From positions 1 to 64,000 of the forward strand of contig NZ_JBMHHY010000019.1 of NCBI RefSeq assembly GCF_049739465.1: a stretch of 64,000 bases of DNA. Reading direction: 5' to 3'. A program made the translations under genes and the position numbers. This DNA is from Embleya sp049739465. GTDB taxonomy: Bacteria > Actinomycetota > Actinomycetes > Streptomycetales > Streptomycetaceae. The notes under the pieces are model-generated. The model worked only from the letters and a program-made list of their open reading frames with translations, was not told the DNA's origin and did no database searches. Of this stretch, positions 46,305-55,794 are shown one piece after another; the first letter of the stretch is position 1, and every line of letters begins with the position of its first letter.

Positions 46305-46605
46305 GACCGCGCGACCGGACGACGGGGAGGGCCCAGCGGTGGTGGCCACCGACGGCGAAGTTCTGCAGTGCTTTCGGCCCATCCATCAGGGCGCGTGTCA
46401 GCCAAGCGGTCAGGTCGTTCCCTCGTCGTTCCCGGGTGATGGCGGCGAAGTCGCCGGCAAGGACGTGCGCCGCCGCGAGGTCGGGGCACGCGGTCGGGAC
46501 GTGATCGAGTTGTGTCCGTTCCCCGTCGGTCCAGGCCCCGGGGCGTGGCATGATCCAGGCGGCGATTCGCCGCGGGCTCGGGACTGCTCGTACTGGGGGC
46601 GTCAC
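46305..46605 (-). pseudogene. ISL3-family transposase fragment (right of beta-helix gene)
   Basis: Reads PRRIAAWIMPRPGAWTDGER, TQLDHVPTACPDLAAAHVLA, GDFAAITRERRGNDLTAWLT and RALMDGPKALQNFAVG, the ISL3 helix-turn-helix/linker region; homology fades at about 46310, before the conserved SSGxVEG end. DNA in this block resembles the fragment at 44146-44310. Confidence 0.7.
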
Positions 46606-47511
46606 CGTCGAACCCGGCGTGGCTTCTTCTTCCCGTCACCGCCGGAGCAACCGCACCGGTGGTGACGGCGCCGCCGCTTCGACGGACTCCTTTTCGGCAA
46701 CTTCCTTCCGACGGCGGCAGTCCGGGCGTCCGGGGCGCAGCCGATGGCGTTGCAGGTGGCGCGAGTGGAACTCCTCGCCCGGATGGGGTGCGATCCGCAG
46801 AGCGGACCGCCGTCCCGATGGGGCTCGTCGACGCCGACGAGGCACATCCCAACACCGGGTGCGAACGATCCGGGCCGGCACCGCCTGCGGTCGGGCCCAC
46901 GCCGTGGAGTCGCAGAGCGCGCACGGGTTCGACCCGAGGTCCGACGCGCCGTCCCGGTGGACACGCAAACGGTCGTCGTCTTCGAGAACGTCTACGCGAT
47001 GGCCTACTTCGGTGCTGCCCGTGCGTGATTCGAGAGCCCGAGCGTCGATCATCCGACGGTCGTCCACGCGTCGTGGTCCGCTCCGTTGTCCACGCTGCGC
47101 AAAGTCGGAGGCAACCCCGCACGCCCTCGGGGGGCGCGCGATCCGCCGACGGTTGCTCCCGCGTGGTGGTCGGCGTTGTTGTCCACGTTGTGCGCGGTCT
47201 GCCGCAGTCGGGTGCGGCCCCGGCGATACGTGTGCCGAACTGCCGGACCGGAGTGGGAAGTCCGGCAACGGGGACGAACCCCCGACCCACCGGTGAAGAG
47301 TCGGCGAGTCGGGGGTCGCGTCATGCCGGCGGCGTGCGCGCAGTGCGCGGGGACGGCCCTGTGGGTGAGGGGTCGAGCGTGAAGCCGGTGGCCGCGAGAC
47401 CGGATCGGGTCGGCCGGACGCCGTGGATCCACAGCCTCGAACGCACGACGTAACGGATGTTGCGGGTGGGCACAACCACCGAGCCCAACCGACCGCAACC
47501 GCGGCGTCCCG
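46606..47511. other. Gene-poor stretch with an imperfect direct repeat
   Basis: No gene recognised. About 47050-47145 and 47146-47240 are imperfect direct repeats of about 95 bp (shared CCGACGGT, GTGGT, GTTGTCCACG and CGCAG pieces), interrupted by differences that exclude a recent duplication. Confidence 0.4.
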
Positions 47512-48300
47512 TCAGGGCCGTGCGGCCGAGAGCCGGGCTGCGCCGATTGCCGCAGGCTCGGAGCGCAGCCACCACGAGGGGTTGTGGGTGCCGTCCGTGG
47601 TGCGGCCGTCGCGGTGGACGTAGTGGCGGACGTCGCGGCCCGGGTCGGCGAAGGCGCCGTTCAGGGCGCGCTCCAGCCATTCGGAGCCGAAGCGGAACAT
47701 TTCGGCGGCCACGCCGCCCAGCGGGTGGAACTCGTTTTCGTACACCTGCATCTCCTTGGGCGCGCGGACCAGTTCGTAGTTGGCCAACGCGGCCTCCAGC
47801 GGCGTGAGTTCGTCGAACTCGCCGATGCCGAACCGGACCGGACCGGGGAGGTGATGTCGCGGACCAGGTCGCCCAGCGGCATCCGGGCGGCGAACTCGCG
47901 CTCGAACGCCTCCTCGTCGGTGTAGCCCGCCATGTACATGAGGTTGTGCTTGAACGTCGGCTGCGCGCGCTCCAGGCCGGAGATGCAGTCGCCACCGGGT
48001 GTCTCGAACACGGCGAGCGCTCGCACCCGCCGTTCGGTGGTGGTGGCGCGCACCCCCCAGTACGCGCCCATGCTGATGCCGAACACGCCGATCCGGTTCG
48101 GGTCCACCTCGGGAAGTGTGATCAGGTGGTCGATGTATCGGGTGGCCGCCCGCTCGTAGTTGGCGAGTTCGAGGGTCAGGCCGTTGGCCCGGGTCTCGCC
48201 CTGGTCCGGGCCTTCGACCGAGAGGGCGACCATGCCGCGCGACGTGTAGAAGCGCTCGGCGGCCTGGATGCGGACCACCTTCCCGGGCCCGTGTCCGCGA
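47512..48300 (-). pseudogene. Alpha/beta hydrolase frameshifted by a 5-bp repeat
   Basis: Leftward text: ERFYTSRGMVALSVEGPDQG, RYIDHLITLPEVDPNRIGVF, nucleophile elbow GISMGAYWGVRATTTERRVR, then LVRDITSPV; after a frameshift at 47832-47846 it continues FGIGEFDELTPLEAALANYE (containing the charge-relay Asp region) and EFHPLGGVAAEMFRFGSEW, ending at 47512. The shift is a third copy of ACCGG in tandem; with two copies the frame would be continuous. The N-terminal segment of this family is also missing, but a matching N-terminal piece exists at 33380-33560. Confidence 0.7.
47832..47846. repeat. 5-bp tandem repeat (ACCGG)x3 causing a frameshift
   Basis: Three copies of ACCGG; two copies would keep the hydrolase reading frame, three shift it. 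A slippage-type mutation that could be reversible. Confidence 0.65.
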
Positions 48301-48509
48301 GGAAACCACCCTGGAACACCGGCGGTCCACGCGCTGCTCGACCGGGGCGTCGGCCTACCGGACTGCGCCCGCCGCCTGCAACCGGCGTTGAACACCGTCG
48401 AACGTCATGCCCGCGTCCCCGAGCCCGAGCAACCGACGAAGGGTGGGTGCGCGGCGTGCGCGTGCTTCGGTGTGGTGTCGCGGACATCGAATGCGCACTG
48501 ACGGGTTGG

Positions 48510-49193
48510 TCAACGACTCGCGTTTCGCCGCTGTCGGTGAATGAGATCGGCGACAGCCGTGGGCCGGCTCAGGTATGGCGAGTGGCTGGTCTCCCATGTC
48601 TCCGAGGCCGAACAACGGGCCGCGAAGCGGCTGACCAGTGGAGCTGCGATGGCACGGTCGTCGCGGGCGGCGACATAGACGGAGGGTGTGTCGCGCCAGC
48701 TCACGCGGCTCGGTATGGTCCCGAAGATCGAAGGCGGTTCCGGACGCAGCAGCTCGATTGCGCGGGTGGCCGTCGGTTCGTCGACGTCGCCGTAGAGGTT
48801 CTTTCGAGCATCCGCGGGATCGAGTCGAAGCCGCCCGTTGTCGTCGAGGGCAGCGAGCAACCCTTCGGCGGGGGCGCCGGTTTCCTTCGCGACTTCCTCG
48901 AGGAGCTGTGCGGGTGATTCACCGACATCGAGAAGCCAGCCGGCCAGGAAGATCAGTCCTGCCGCGCCACGGACCGTTCCGGCGATCACACCTCCGAAAG
49001 AGTGCCCGAGCACCAGCGGAGGTTGCTCGGAGGCGGTGACGATGTGCTCGACCAGGGCGGTGCTGTCGACCGGCGACAGCTCGTAGAGGTCGGGCACTTC
49101 CACACTCAGATTTCGGGAGCGCAGCAGCGCGACCAGGTCATCGTAGTGAGCCGGTTGATGCCAGGCACCGTGCAGGATAATCACGTCGGTCAT
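48510..49193 (-). CDS. Alpha/beta hydrolase
   Basis: 227-residue soluble hydrolase. Oxyanion region IILHGAWHQPAHYDDLV at 5-21, nucleophile Ser65 in VLGHSFGGVI, the Asp near YVAARDDRAI and the general base His near SHSPYLSRP. Short cap, so close to small esterases and RutD/methylesterase-like proteins. ATG 49193 has no strong site visible but begins exactly with the family N-terminus. Single gene; substrate unknown. Confidence 0.88.
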   Translation of the reverse strand: MTDVIILHGAWHQPAHYDDLVALLRSRNLSVEVPDLYELSPVDSTALVEHIVTASEQPPLVLGHSFGGVIAGTVRGAAGLIFLAGWLLDVGESPAQLLEEVAKETGAPAEGLLAALDDNGRLRLDPADARKNLYGDVDEPTATRAIELLRPEPPSIFGTIPSRVSWRDTPSVYVAARDDRAIAAPLVSRFAARCSASETWETSHSPYLSRPTAVADLIHRQRRNASR

Positions 49194-49592
49194 GCCCGCA
49201 GGCTACTCGGGGCCAACCGGCACCGTTCGCCTCCATGCCACCCGTCCGCGGTCTTGTCCGTCGTCGTATCGGCCCGGTCCGCACGGTGGTTCACACGAAC
49301 CGACGCAGCAGCGACCAGCGTCGAGCGAAGCAGCAGAGCGGCGTCGCACACCTCCGGCTCCCAGCCCCGCCCCCGGACGACGTGACCGAACAGGACACGC
49401 CGGCGCGGACGGCCGGTTCGCCGGCGCCGTACGCCAGTCGGCCACCACCCGCGCAACCCAGCCGCGCCCCGCCGGAGTTCCAACTCCGGATGTCGGCCCG
49501 GTGAACAGTCACTTCCCTGCCCGCGCAGCGCTTACAGCGTGTAGTAGTTTCGGGCCGCCCACTCCTCAAGACCCTTGCTGCGAAGGCTGTCC
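49194..49592. other. Intergenic region with uppP promoter
   Basis: About 400 bases. A promoter-like pair CTTACA (about 49529) and TAGTAG (about 49542) with short spacing lies before uppP. Nothing else recognised. Confidence 0.35.
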
Positions 49593-50516
49593 ATGTCCGT
49601 TCTCACGTATCCAGAGGCCATCGGCGTCGGCCTGCTCCAGGGCGTCACGGAGCTCTTCCCCGTCTCCAGCCTGGGCCACAGCATCCTGCTGCCCGCGCTG
49701 CTCGGTGGACACTGGAAGGAGGATCTCGACGTCTCCGCCGCCGACTCGCCCTACCTGAGCGTGCTGGTCGGCTTGCATCTGGCCACCGCCCTGGCCCTGA
49801 TCGTCTTCTTCCGGCGCGACTGGGTCCGGGTCATCTCCGGCCTGATCAGCTCCGCGCGTCACCACCGGATCGAGACGGTCGACGAGAAACTGGCCTGGCT
49901 GCTGATCGTGGCGACCATACCCGTGGGCATAGCCGGGCTCGCCCTCGACAAGGTGTTCCGCGAGAACCTCGGCAAGCCGATCCCCGCAGCGATCTTCCTG
50001 ACCCTCAACGGCCTGGTGCTGTTCGTCACCGAACGACTGCGTCGCGGCGGCACCGGCCGACGCCGCGCCACCGACAACGTACGGATGGTCGGCGACGAAC
50101 ACCTCCACCCGGACGAGCTCTCGGACCGGCGGATCGCCAAGCTCGGCTGGGGCCGGGCCCTGATCATCGGCGGCGCGCAGGTCCTCGCCCTGCTGCCCGG
50201 CATCAGCCGCTCGGGCGTCACCATCAGTGCCGGGATCTTCAAAGGACTACGCCACGAGGACTCCGCCCGCTTCGCCTTCCTCCTCGCCACCCCCGTGATC
50301 GGCGCCGCCGCTCTCCTCAAGGTCCCCTCCCTCCTCGGCCACCAGGGCGACGGCATCCGGGGCCAGGTCCTCGCCGGCGCCATCGCCGCCTTCGTCGCCG
50401 GATACATCGCGGTGCGCTTCCTGACCCGGTACTTCGAGACCCGTACCCTGACCCCCTTCGCCGTCTACTGCACCCTGACCGGGGCGGGCAGTCTGGTCTA
50501 TCTCACCGTTACCTGA
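49593..50516 (+). CDS. uppP: Undecaprenyl-diphosphate phosphatase (UppP/BacA)
   Basis: 307-residue polytopic membrane enzyme that dephosphorylates undecaprenyl diphosphate to recycle the lipid carrier of cell-wall synthesis; members can also give bacitracin resistance. Signature motifs are present: LLQGVTELFPVSSLGH (residues 14-29, with Glu20 and the SSLGH serine) and PGISRSG at 201-207. Hydrophobic segments span most of the length, with a hydrophilic insertion at about 150-180 typical of actinobacterial members. ATG 49593 follows GAAGG. Single gene. Confidence 0.95.
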   Translation: MSVLTYPEAIGVGLLQGVTELFPVSSLGHSILLPALLGGHWKEDLDVSAADSPYLSVLVGLHLATALALIVFFRRDWVRVISGLISSARHHRIETVDEKLAWLLIVATIPVGIAGLALDKVFRENLGKPIPAAIFLTLNGLVLFVTERLRRGGTGRRRATDNVRMVGDEHLHPDELSDRRIAKLGWGRALIIGGAQVLALLPGISRSGVTISAGIFKGLRHEDSARFAFLLATPVIGAAALLKVPSLLGHQGDGIRGQVLAGAIAAFVAGYIAVRFLTRYFETRTLTPFAVYCTLTGAGSLVYLTVT

Positions 50517-50945
50517 CCCCCCGGCCGCGGAACCCACGGCCGCTCATCGAACTCCCGGACCGGCCGCGGCCGATCCCGGTACACGACCGCGCCGGACACC
50601 GGCAGGAAACCAACGCCGACCCGGGCGAATTCGCTTCGTATCCGTCCCCGGCCGGATCACGACTGGGCGGCGTTGCCCGCGAGGCGATCACCTGGCCGAG
50701 ACCGGTCCGGCCGTTCGCGTTCCGCGTTCGCCGGTGGCACGGCGAACCGGTGTGGGAACGTGGCCCCGGTGGCCACTCGCCGGCTCGATCCGGCGTTCCT
50801 TCGTCCGTCATCGCAGCCGCCCGGTACCGGCGTTCGGAGACCGCGCACGCGTCTCGCTCCTGGGCGCCTTGGGACCTCGCTCCCGGGCGAAGTGAGCCGA
50901 GGCGGCGTCGTGTTCGGGAGCCGGAACCGTCGACGGCGGTGCCGG
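50517..50945. other. Intergenic, nothing recognised
   Basis: About 430 bases between two convergent genes. GC-rich palindromic pieces follow uppP (50520-50570) and might act as a terminator. No gene recognised. Confidence 0.35.
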
Positions 50946-52139
50946 TCATGCGGGCGAGGCCGCGACGGTGGTCGGCAACGTCCAGCGCTGGCCGACGGAT
51001 CCGTCGCACGTGACCAGGTCGAGCTGTGTCCCGTCCACCGTTCCCGACGACCCGTCGCGCAGACACAGCCCCGAACCGACGTTCCACAGGCCGCCGCCGA
51101 GCGCGGGCAGCCACTGCTGGTACGGCGAGCCGTTGCACGGGTGCAGGGCGACCATGGCCCCGGTGGTGCCCAAGCACATGCCGGCATGCCCGATGGTCCC
51201 GTCCATGGCGACCGTCCACTGTTGCGCGGCGCCGCCGTGGCAGGTCCACAGGATGACCGGGTTGTCGGGCGTCGTCGCGTTCCCGGCGTCGTCCATACAC
51301 TTGCCGGGCGTGCCGGCGGTGGTCGGGCCCACCGGGTAGCCGCGCTTCGAGCTCGACGAGAACGACTCGGTCCCCAGGCCCTGGCCGCCGTTCCAGATCT
51401 CGAATCCGGCCTCGACCGCGATCAGGTGCCAGTCCGGGTTCACCACGCCGCGCACCACCGCGTCGCGGACGAACGCGCGCAGGTCCAGATCGGTGACGGA
51501 CGCCGCCGGGTTCTGCAGTCGGTAGCCGAGCAGCGGCCACGTCTTGCCGTTCGCGCTCATCGTGGTCTGCCACGCGAGGTACGGGACACCCCCGATGTTC
51601 GCGACCGTCCCCGGCGGGCTGTCCGACGCAGGGCGGCGGTCGAGCCAGATCATCAGCTCGGCGCCGTCCGGCTGGCCACTCGGGTCGGTCGTCGGCGTCG
51701 AGTTGAACCACAGGTCGTACGCGGTGTTGTAGTTGCCGGTGCTTGTCGGTCGCGTCGACCAGCTGCTCGTCGCGGAGCCGATCTCACGGACCGGGAGGGG
51801 GAGTTCGGTCTTGGCCGGGTCGGTGCAGGTACCCCAGTGGCAGCCCTCGAAGATCTCCGGGTAGGCGGCCGGCCCGGCCGGCGGGCTGACGTTCGCGCCG
51901 GAGGTGGCGACGGTGAATCCGCCCTCCTGGTCGACCGTGAGGCACTGTGCGAAGCCGCCGTAGTTGTTGTTGTCCACGATGTAACGGCCGTCGGCGACCG
52001 GTGCGGTGGCGTACTGCCCGCACATCGGCGCGGGTGCGGCACTCGCCGAACCCGGCGTCGCGGCCGTACAACTCGCGCTCAACGCCGCGGCCAGTAGTAC
52101 GGACTTCCAGCGTGCCGCCAACCTGTGTGCGATCGACAC
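50946..52139 (-). CDS. Secreted GH12 endoglucanase with ricin-type lectin domain
   Basis: 397 residues. GTG 52139 follows GAGAGGGG. Signal peptide about 1-35 (RWKSVLLAAALSASCTAATP). GH12 domain about 38-265: DNNNYGGFAQCLTVDQEGGF, YDLWFNST, the nucleophile Glu161 in GAELMIWLDRRP and the acid/base Glu247 in VEAGFEIWNGG. A Ser-rich linker leads to a ricin B-type (CBM13-like) domain at about 279-397 with CMDDAGN, CHGGAAQQWT, CNGSPYQQW and CDGSVGQRWT. It hydrolyses beta-1,4-glucan outside the cell. Monocistronic. Confidence 0.93.
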   Translation of the reverse strand: MSIAHRLAARWKSVLLAAALSASCTAATPGSASAAPAPMCGQYATAPVADGRYIVDNNNYGGFAQCLTVDQEGGFTVATSGANVSPPAGPAAYPEIFEGCHWGTCTDPAKTELPLPVREIGSATSSWSTRPTSTGNYNTAYDLWFNSTPTTDPSGQPDGAELMIWLDRRPASDSPPGTVANIGGVPYLAWQTTMSANGKTWPLLGYRLQNPAASVTDLDLRAFVRDAVVRGVVNPDWHLIAVEAGFEIWNGGQGLGTESFSSSSKRGYPVGPTTAGTPGKCMDDAGNATTPDNPVILWTCHGGAAQQWTVAMDGTIGHAGMCLGTTGAMVALHPCNGSPYQQWLPALGGGLWNVGSGLCLRDGSSGTVDGTQLDLVTCDGSVGQRWTLPTTVAASPA

Positions 52140-52180
52140 GGTCGTCGCCCCTCTCCCCGTGTGGCCATGACCAGGAAAGC

Positions 52181-52306
52181 CTAGTGTCCTGGTCCGGAGC
52201 GCCGGTCGCGGTAGTGGCCGACGGCGTCGATGATCCGGTCGGCGGTCCTGGTCCACTCGACTGGATGAGCGTTGGCGTTCCAGAGCTCGATCCACTCGGT
52301 GCGCCG
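52181..52306 (-). pseudogene. IS630-family transposase, C-terminal remnant
   Basis: About 40 codons read TEWIELWNANAHPVEWTRTA and DRIIDAVGHYRDR, the C-terminal tail of IS630-type transposases (WNxxPxPFxWTKTADxIL). The catalytic domain is absent. TAGTGTCCTGGTC at the end may be the element's terminus. Confidence 0.65.
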
Positions 52307-52411
52307 CACCCGCGGCTGACGACGCACCGCCACACCCGGAACCCCCTGGGTCTCCCGATCCTGCGAAGAGCCGGAACGACCCACTCCGTCGGCCACCATG
52401 TCCTACGGGCG

Positions 52412-53410
52412 TCAGTTGAGTCCGAAGACCGGGTGCGGGCGGTACGGCGTCTCGAGCGAGGTCGCCTGTTCCTCGTCGAGGGTGATGTCGAGTGCGGCGA
52501 TCGCGTCGTCGATGTGGTGCGGCTTGGTCGCTCCGAGCACGGATGCGCTCACGGCGGGTTTCGACAGGATCCAGGCCAACGCCATCTGGGCCGGTGGCCG
52601 ACCGTGTTCCGCGGCGAGTGTGCGCAGGGCGTCGACGACGTCGAAGTCGGCGTCGGTGTACCTCCGGTCGGCGATCGGGTCGTTTCCGGAGCGCGTGGTG
52701 CTTCCGTGGCCGCCGCGCTCACGGGTGCCGGTGAGCAGCCCGCGGGCGAGCGGGCTGTACGCGAGGACTCCCACGCCCTGGTCCGAGCAGAGCGGGATCA
52801 TCTCCCGCTCCTCTTCCCGGTAGAGCAGGTTGTAGTGGTTCTGCATCGACACGAACCTGGTCCAGCCGGCCGCCTGCGCCGTGTGCTGGGCCTTGGCGAA
52901 CTGCCAGGCGTACATGCTCGATGCGCCGATGTAGCGGGCCTTGCCCGCGCGTACCACGTCGTGCAGCGCCTCCATGGTCTCCTCGATCGGGGTCTCGTTG
53001 TCCCACCTGTGGATCTGGTACAGGTCGACGTAGTCCGTGCCCAGTCGTTCGAGCGAGGCGTCGATGCTCTCCAGGATGTGACGGCGCGACAGGCCCCGGT
53101 CGTTGGGTCCGGGACCCATGGGGTAGTACACCTTCGTGGATAGTACGTAGTCCTCGCGGCGGGGGAAGAGCTTGGCAAGCAGGGCCCCGGTGATCCGCTC
53201 GCTCTCGCCCTGGGAGTACATGTCGGCGGTGTCGTAGAACGTCACCCCCGCCTCGGCGGCTCGGCGCACGATCGGCTCGGCCGCGTCCCGATCGAGGTGC
53301 CAGGCCTCCCAGTAGGGGTGGCCGGGGTCCGGAGGATTGCCGTAGCTCATCATGCCCAGGCAGATCCGGGACACCTTGAGTCCCGTCGAGCCCAACCTGA
53401 CGTATTTCAT
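52412..53410 (-). CDS. Aldo/keto reductase
   Basis: 332 residues, NADPH-dependent oxidoreductase of the YghZ/Tas type TIM barrel. Catalytic tetrad Asp60, Tyr65, Lys93 and His134 (DTADMYS, STKVYY, YQIHRW), and the cofactor loop VLGATKPHHIDDAIAALDI near the end. ATG 53410 overlaps the TGA of the upstream EamA transporter gene (ATGA), so both are co-translated. With the divergent Lrp-like regulator this may be an amino-acid- or metabolite-responsive export/detoxification unit. Confidence 0.92.
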   Translation of the reverse strand: MKYVRLGSTGLKVSRICLGMMSYGNPPDPGHPYWEAWHLDRDAAEPIVRRAAEAGVTFYDTADMYSQGESERITGALLAKLFPRREDYVLSTKVYYPMGPGPNDRGLSRRHILESIDASLERLGTDYVDLYQIHRWDNETPIEETMEALHDVVRAGKARYIGASSMYAWQFAKAQHTAQAAGWTRFVSMQNHYNLLYREEEREMIPLCSDQGVGVLAYSPLARGLLTGTRERGGHGSTTRSGNDPIADRRYTDADFDVVDALRTLAAEHGRPPAQMALAWILSKPAVSASVLGATKPHHIDDAIAALDITLDEEQATSLETPYRPHPVFGLN

Positions 53411-54315
53411 GCGGTTTCCTCACTTCGTTGGTGGTGGATTGCGACCGCGGTGACGATCAGGGCGATACCGACGCCACCGAGCGGGGAGGGGATCTGGGCC
53501 AGGACGACGATGCCGGTGATCGCGGCGGTGGCGGGGAGCAGGGACGACATCAGCGCGAAGGTCGCCCTGGAGATGCGCGCCATGGCCAGCTGATCGCAGA
53601 CGTAGGGGATCACCGACGAGCAGATCCCGACGCCGAAGGCAGCCGCCAGGAGGGCCGGCGTGGCGACGGTGCCTGCGGCGTCGGCGATTCCGACGGGGGC
53701 GACCACGATCGTCGCGATCAGCATCGAGGCGCCGAGACGATCGATGCCCGAGGCGCCGCCGTCCTGGGCGAGGCGGTGGCCGAGGATGACGTAGAGGGTG
53801 AACAGCACGCAGTTGGCGAACGCGAGGGCGAGGCCGAGCGGTTCGTCGACGAGGTGCGCATCGGTGAGCAGACAGACCCCGGTGCCGGCCAGAACGAGCG
53901 CGAGCAGGTTACGGCCGGTGCGGACGGCGACGGCCGCCAGGAGCACGGGGCCGAGGAACTCGATGGCCCCGACGGTGCCCAGCGGCAGCCGGTCCAGGGC
54001 AAGGTAGAACACGCTGTTCATCACGCCGAGCACGGTGCCCAGTGCCAGCAGCTGCCGACGCCGGCGCCAAGGGGCGGCGCCCCACACCCGCCACGGGCGC
54101 CGCCAGACGGCGAAGACCACGGCCGCGGAGGCGATCCGCAGCCAGGCCACGCCCAGCACGTCGACGCGGGCGAAGAGCAGGACCGCGCAGGCGGGGCCGA
54201 AGTAGTGGAAGACCGCGCTCGTCACGAACAGCACCGGCGGCGGGACCCGCTCGGCGGCAGCGGCGAAGCGTGCCGGTGAGGCGCCGAAGCGCAAGCGTGG
54301 GGGCGTGTTGAGCAC
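53407..54315 (-). CDS. EamA/RhaT-family (DMT) exporter
   Basis: 302-residue membrane transporter with about ten hydrophobic helices in two EamA repeats: VLFVTSAVFHYFGPACAVLL, WLRIASAAVVFAVW, VLGVMNSVFYLALDRLP, GAIEFLGPVLLAAVAV in the first; CVLFTLYVILGHRLA, SMLIATIVVAPVGIA, GICSSVIPYVCDQLAM, RATFALMSSLLPATAAITGI in the second. Similar to amino-acid/threonine exporters such as RhtA. GTG 54315 lacks a strong site. First gene of the pair with the aldo/keto reductase; the Lrp-like regulator gene starts 125 bp away on the other strand. Confidence 0.88.
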   Translation of the reverse strand: MLNTPPRLRFGASPARFAAAAERVPPPVLFVTSAVFHYFGPACAVLLFARVDVLGVAWLRIASAAVVFAVWRRPWRVWGAAPWRRRRQLLALGTVLGVMNSVFYLALDRLPLGTVGAIEFLGPVLLAAVAVRTGRNLLALVLAGTGVCLLTDAHLVDEPLGLALAFANCVLFTLYVILGHRLAQDGGASGIDRLGASMLIATIVVAPVGIADAAGTVATPALLAAAFGVGICSSVIPYVCDQLAMARISRATFALMSSLLPATAAITGIVVLAQIPSPLGGVGIALIVTAVAIHHQRSEETA

Positions 54316-54366
54316 GGGAAAAGGATCGCAAGCAGACAGGGCCGAGGACCATGCCGAATCCGAAAG

Positions 54367-54393
54367 CCAATCGATCACTTGCTTTACGATTGG
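54367..54393. promoter_or_regulatory. Probable Lrp-type operator
   Basis: Inverted repeat CCAATCG-N13-CGATTGG in the 125-bp gap between the divergent EamA exporter and Lrp/AsnC genes; size and place fit an Lrp binding site that controls both. Confidence 0.5.
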
Positions 54394-54440
54394 TGCCGGG
54401 GAACAACGGTTTACCTTGCACTGAGGAAGAAGGTGCGGAC

Positions 54441-54872
54441 GTGGACGCAGTGGACCGGGCCATACTGACCGAACTCGACGCGGACCCTCGGCTGTCCATG
54501 GCCGAGTTGGCCCGCCGGGTCGAGGTCTCGGTGCCCACGGCACGGGATCGGGTACGGCGGCTGCGGGAGGACGGGGTGATCCGTGGCTGGCGCCTCGACG
54601 TGAACCCGGCGGCGCTGGGCTATCCCGTGGCCGCCTTCGTCCGGGTCCGCCCCGGCCCGGGGCAATTGCCGAAGATCGCCGAGTTGGCGCGGAGCCTGCC
54701 CCAGGTCAGCGAATGCCACCGGATCACCGGCGAGGACTGCTTCCTGATCAAGGTGCATGCCACCGGCCTCGACACCTTCGAGGAGGTACTCGACCGCTTC
54801 CTCCTCCATGGGCAGACCACCACCTCGATCATCCAGTCCACCCCTGTGCCACCGCGTACGCCGGGGCTGTGA
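54441..54872 (+). CDS. Lrp/AsnC-family transcriptional regulator
   Basis: 143 residues. N-terminal HTH: DAVDRAILTELDADPRLSMA, ELARRVEVSVPTARDRVRRL. C-terminal RAM domain with GWRLDVNPAALGYPVAAFVR and the ligand-sensing ITGEDCFLIKVHATGLDTFE. GTG 54441 follows GAGGAAGAAGG. Divergent from an EamA exporter, so it probably senses an amino acid and controls its export. Confidence 0.93.
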   Translation: MDAVDRAILTELDADPRLSMAELARRVEVSVPTARDRVRRLREDGVIRGWRLDVNPAALGYPVAAFVRVRPGPGQLPKIAELARSLPQVSECHRITGEDCFLIKVHATGLDTFEEVLDRFLLHGQTTTSIIQSTPVPPRTPGL

Positions 54873-55050
54873 CATCAAGAGCACGGAGCCGGAGACGGAG
54901 TTCGAGGACGGCCTCGGTCCGGTCCGCAACGAACGCCGGAGCGTCCGGCCGGTCGGCGATCGGGTGACGGCCCTCGGGCGCCCCGGGGGCAGGGGCGCTT
55001 GCCATGCCTCACGTGACTCGCCCGTGACTCGCCGCCGTCGCGGACCCCAA

Positions 55051-55671
55051 TCAGGAGGTGGGTGCCGGTTGGTCCTCGGGGTGCTGGTCGGTGGGGTTGC
55101 GGAAGGTCACGGTCAGGGTCCCGGTGAATCCTTGCGTCGGCTCGGACGGCTGCGCCTCGGCGGCACGTTCGGCTCGCAGGCGGCGGCGGGTCACCCATGG
55201 GTCCTCCTGGTCGGGGCCGGGCCAGGGGACCTCGGTGGTGTTCTCGAAGATGCCGTGGGGGTTGCGCCATTCGGCGATGTACTCCGGGCCGACGCCCAGC
55301 ACGTCCAGGATGAGCCCCAGCGCCTGCGCCGCGTTGCGCTCGCCGGCCGGATCGAAATACACCGCCATCCGGCCGTCGTCGGGTCCCCGTCCCAGGTCGT
55401 CGAAGACGAATCGGGTGCCGTCGACGGTGAACAGGGCGCCGTGGACGGGGCCCGGGTCGACCCAGCTCTCCTCCAGATGCAGCCGGAGTCGATCGGCGAG
55501 CGGGCGCAGCGGCACGTCCAGGATCGCGATCCGGCGATGGAGGGCGATCACGAGGTCCCACATGCCGTACTGCTGCGCCGGATTGCTCGGTCCGTCGTGA
55601 TACGGGATGGACGGGGCCGGCTGCCACGTGGGCTCCGGTCCGGGAACGGGTGTGCGGACGGTGTCGGTCAT
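55051..55671 (-). CDS. Hypothetical protein, 206 aa
   Basis: Soluble, proline-rich at both ends. Core: YHDGPSNPAQQYGMWDLVIA, LHRRIAILDVPLRPLADRLR, VHGALFTVDGTRFVFDDLGR and GRMAVYFDPAGERNAAQAL, then GVGPEYIAEWRNPHGIFEN. No known domain recognised; compact alpha/beta look. ATG 55671 follows GGGGAGT. Single gene; no function inferred. Confidence 0.7.
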   Translation of the reverse strand: MTDTVRTPVPGPEPTWQPAPSIPYHDGPSNPAQQYGMWDLVIALHRRIAILDVPLRPLADRLRLHLEESWVDPGPVHGALFTVDGTRFVFDDLGRGPDDGRMAVYFDPAGERNAAQALGLILDVLGVGPEYIAEWRNPHGIFENTTEVPWPGPDQEDPWVTRRRLRAERAAEAQPSEPTQGFTGTLTVTFRNPTDQHPEDQPAPTS

Positions 55672-55794
55672 GGCGACTCCCCTGGTCGGCGGGGCATCTC
55701 CCGGCCCCCTGCGCAACGTATCCGGTCGGCGGATCACGGTGATGGTCGGGCCCGGGCGCAGCCTGGGGCGGGGGTCCGGCGGCGGTGACCCTCC

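Noticed and set aside
44146..46605. Very long minus-strand frame across the beta-helix gene
   Set aside because: Only its two ends hold ISL3-like text; the middle is the complement of a well-supported secreted protein.
46602..47475. Overlapping long frames between ISL3 fragment and hydrolase
   Set aside because: Low-complexity Arg/Pro/Gly translations in all frames and no start sites; composition artefacts.
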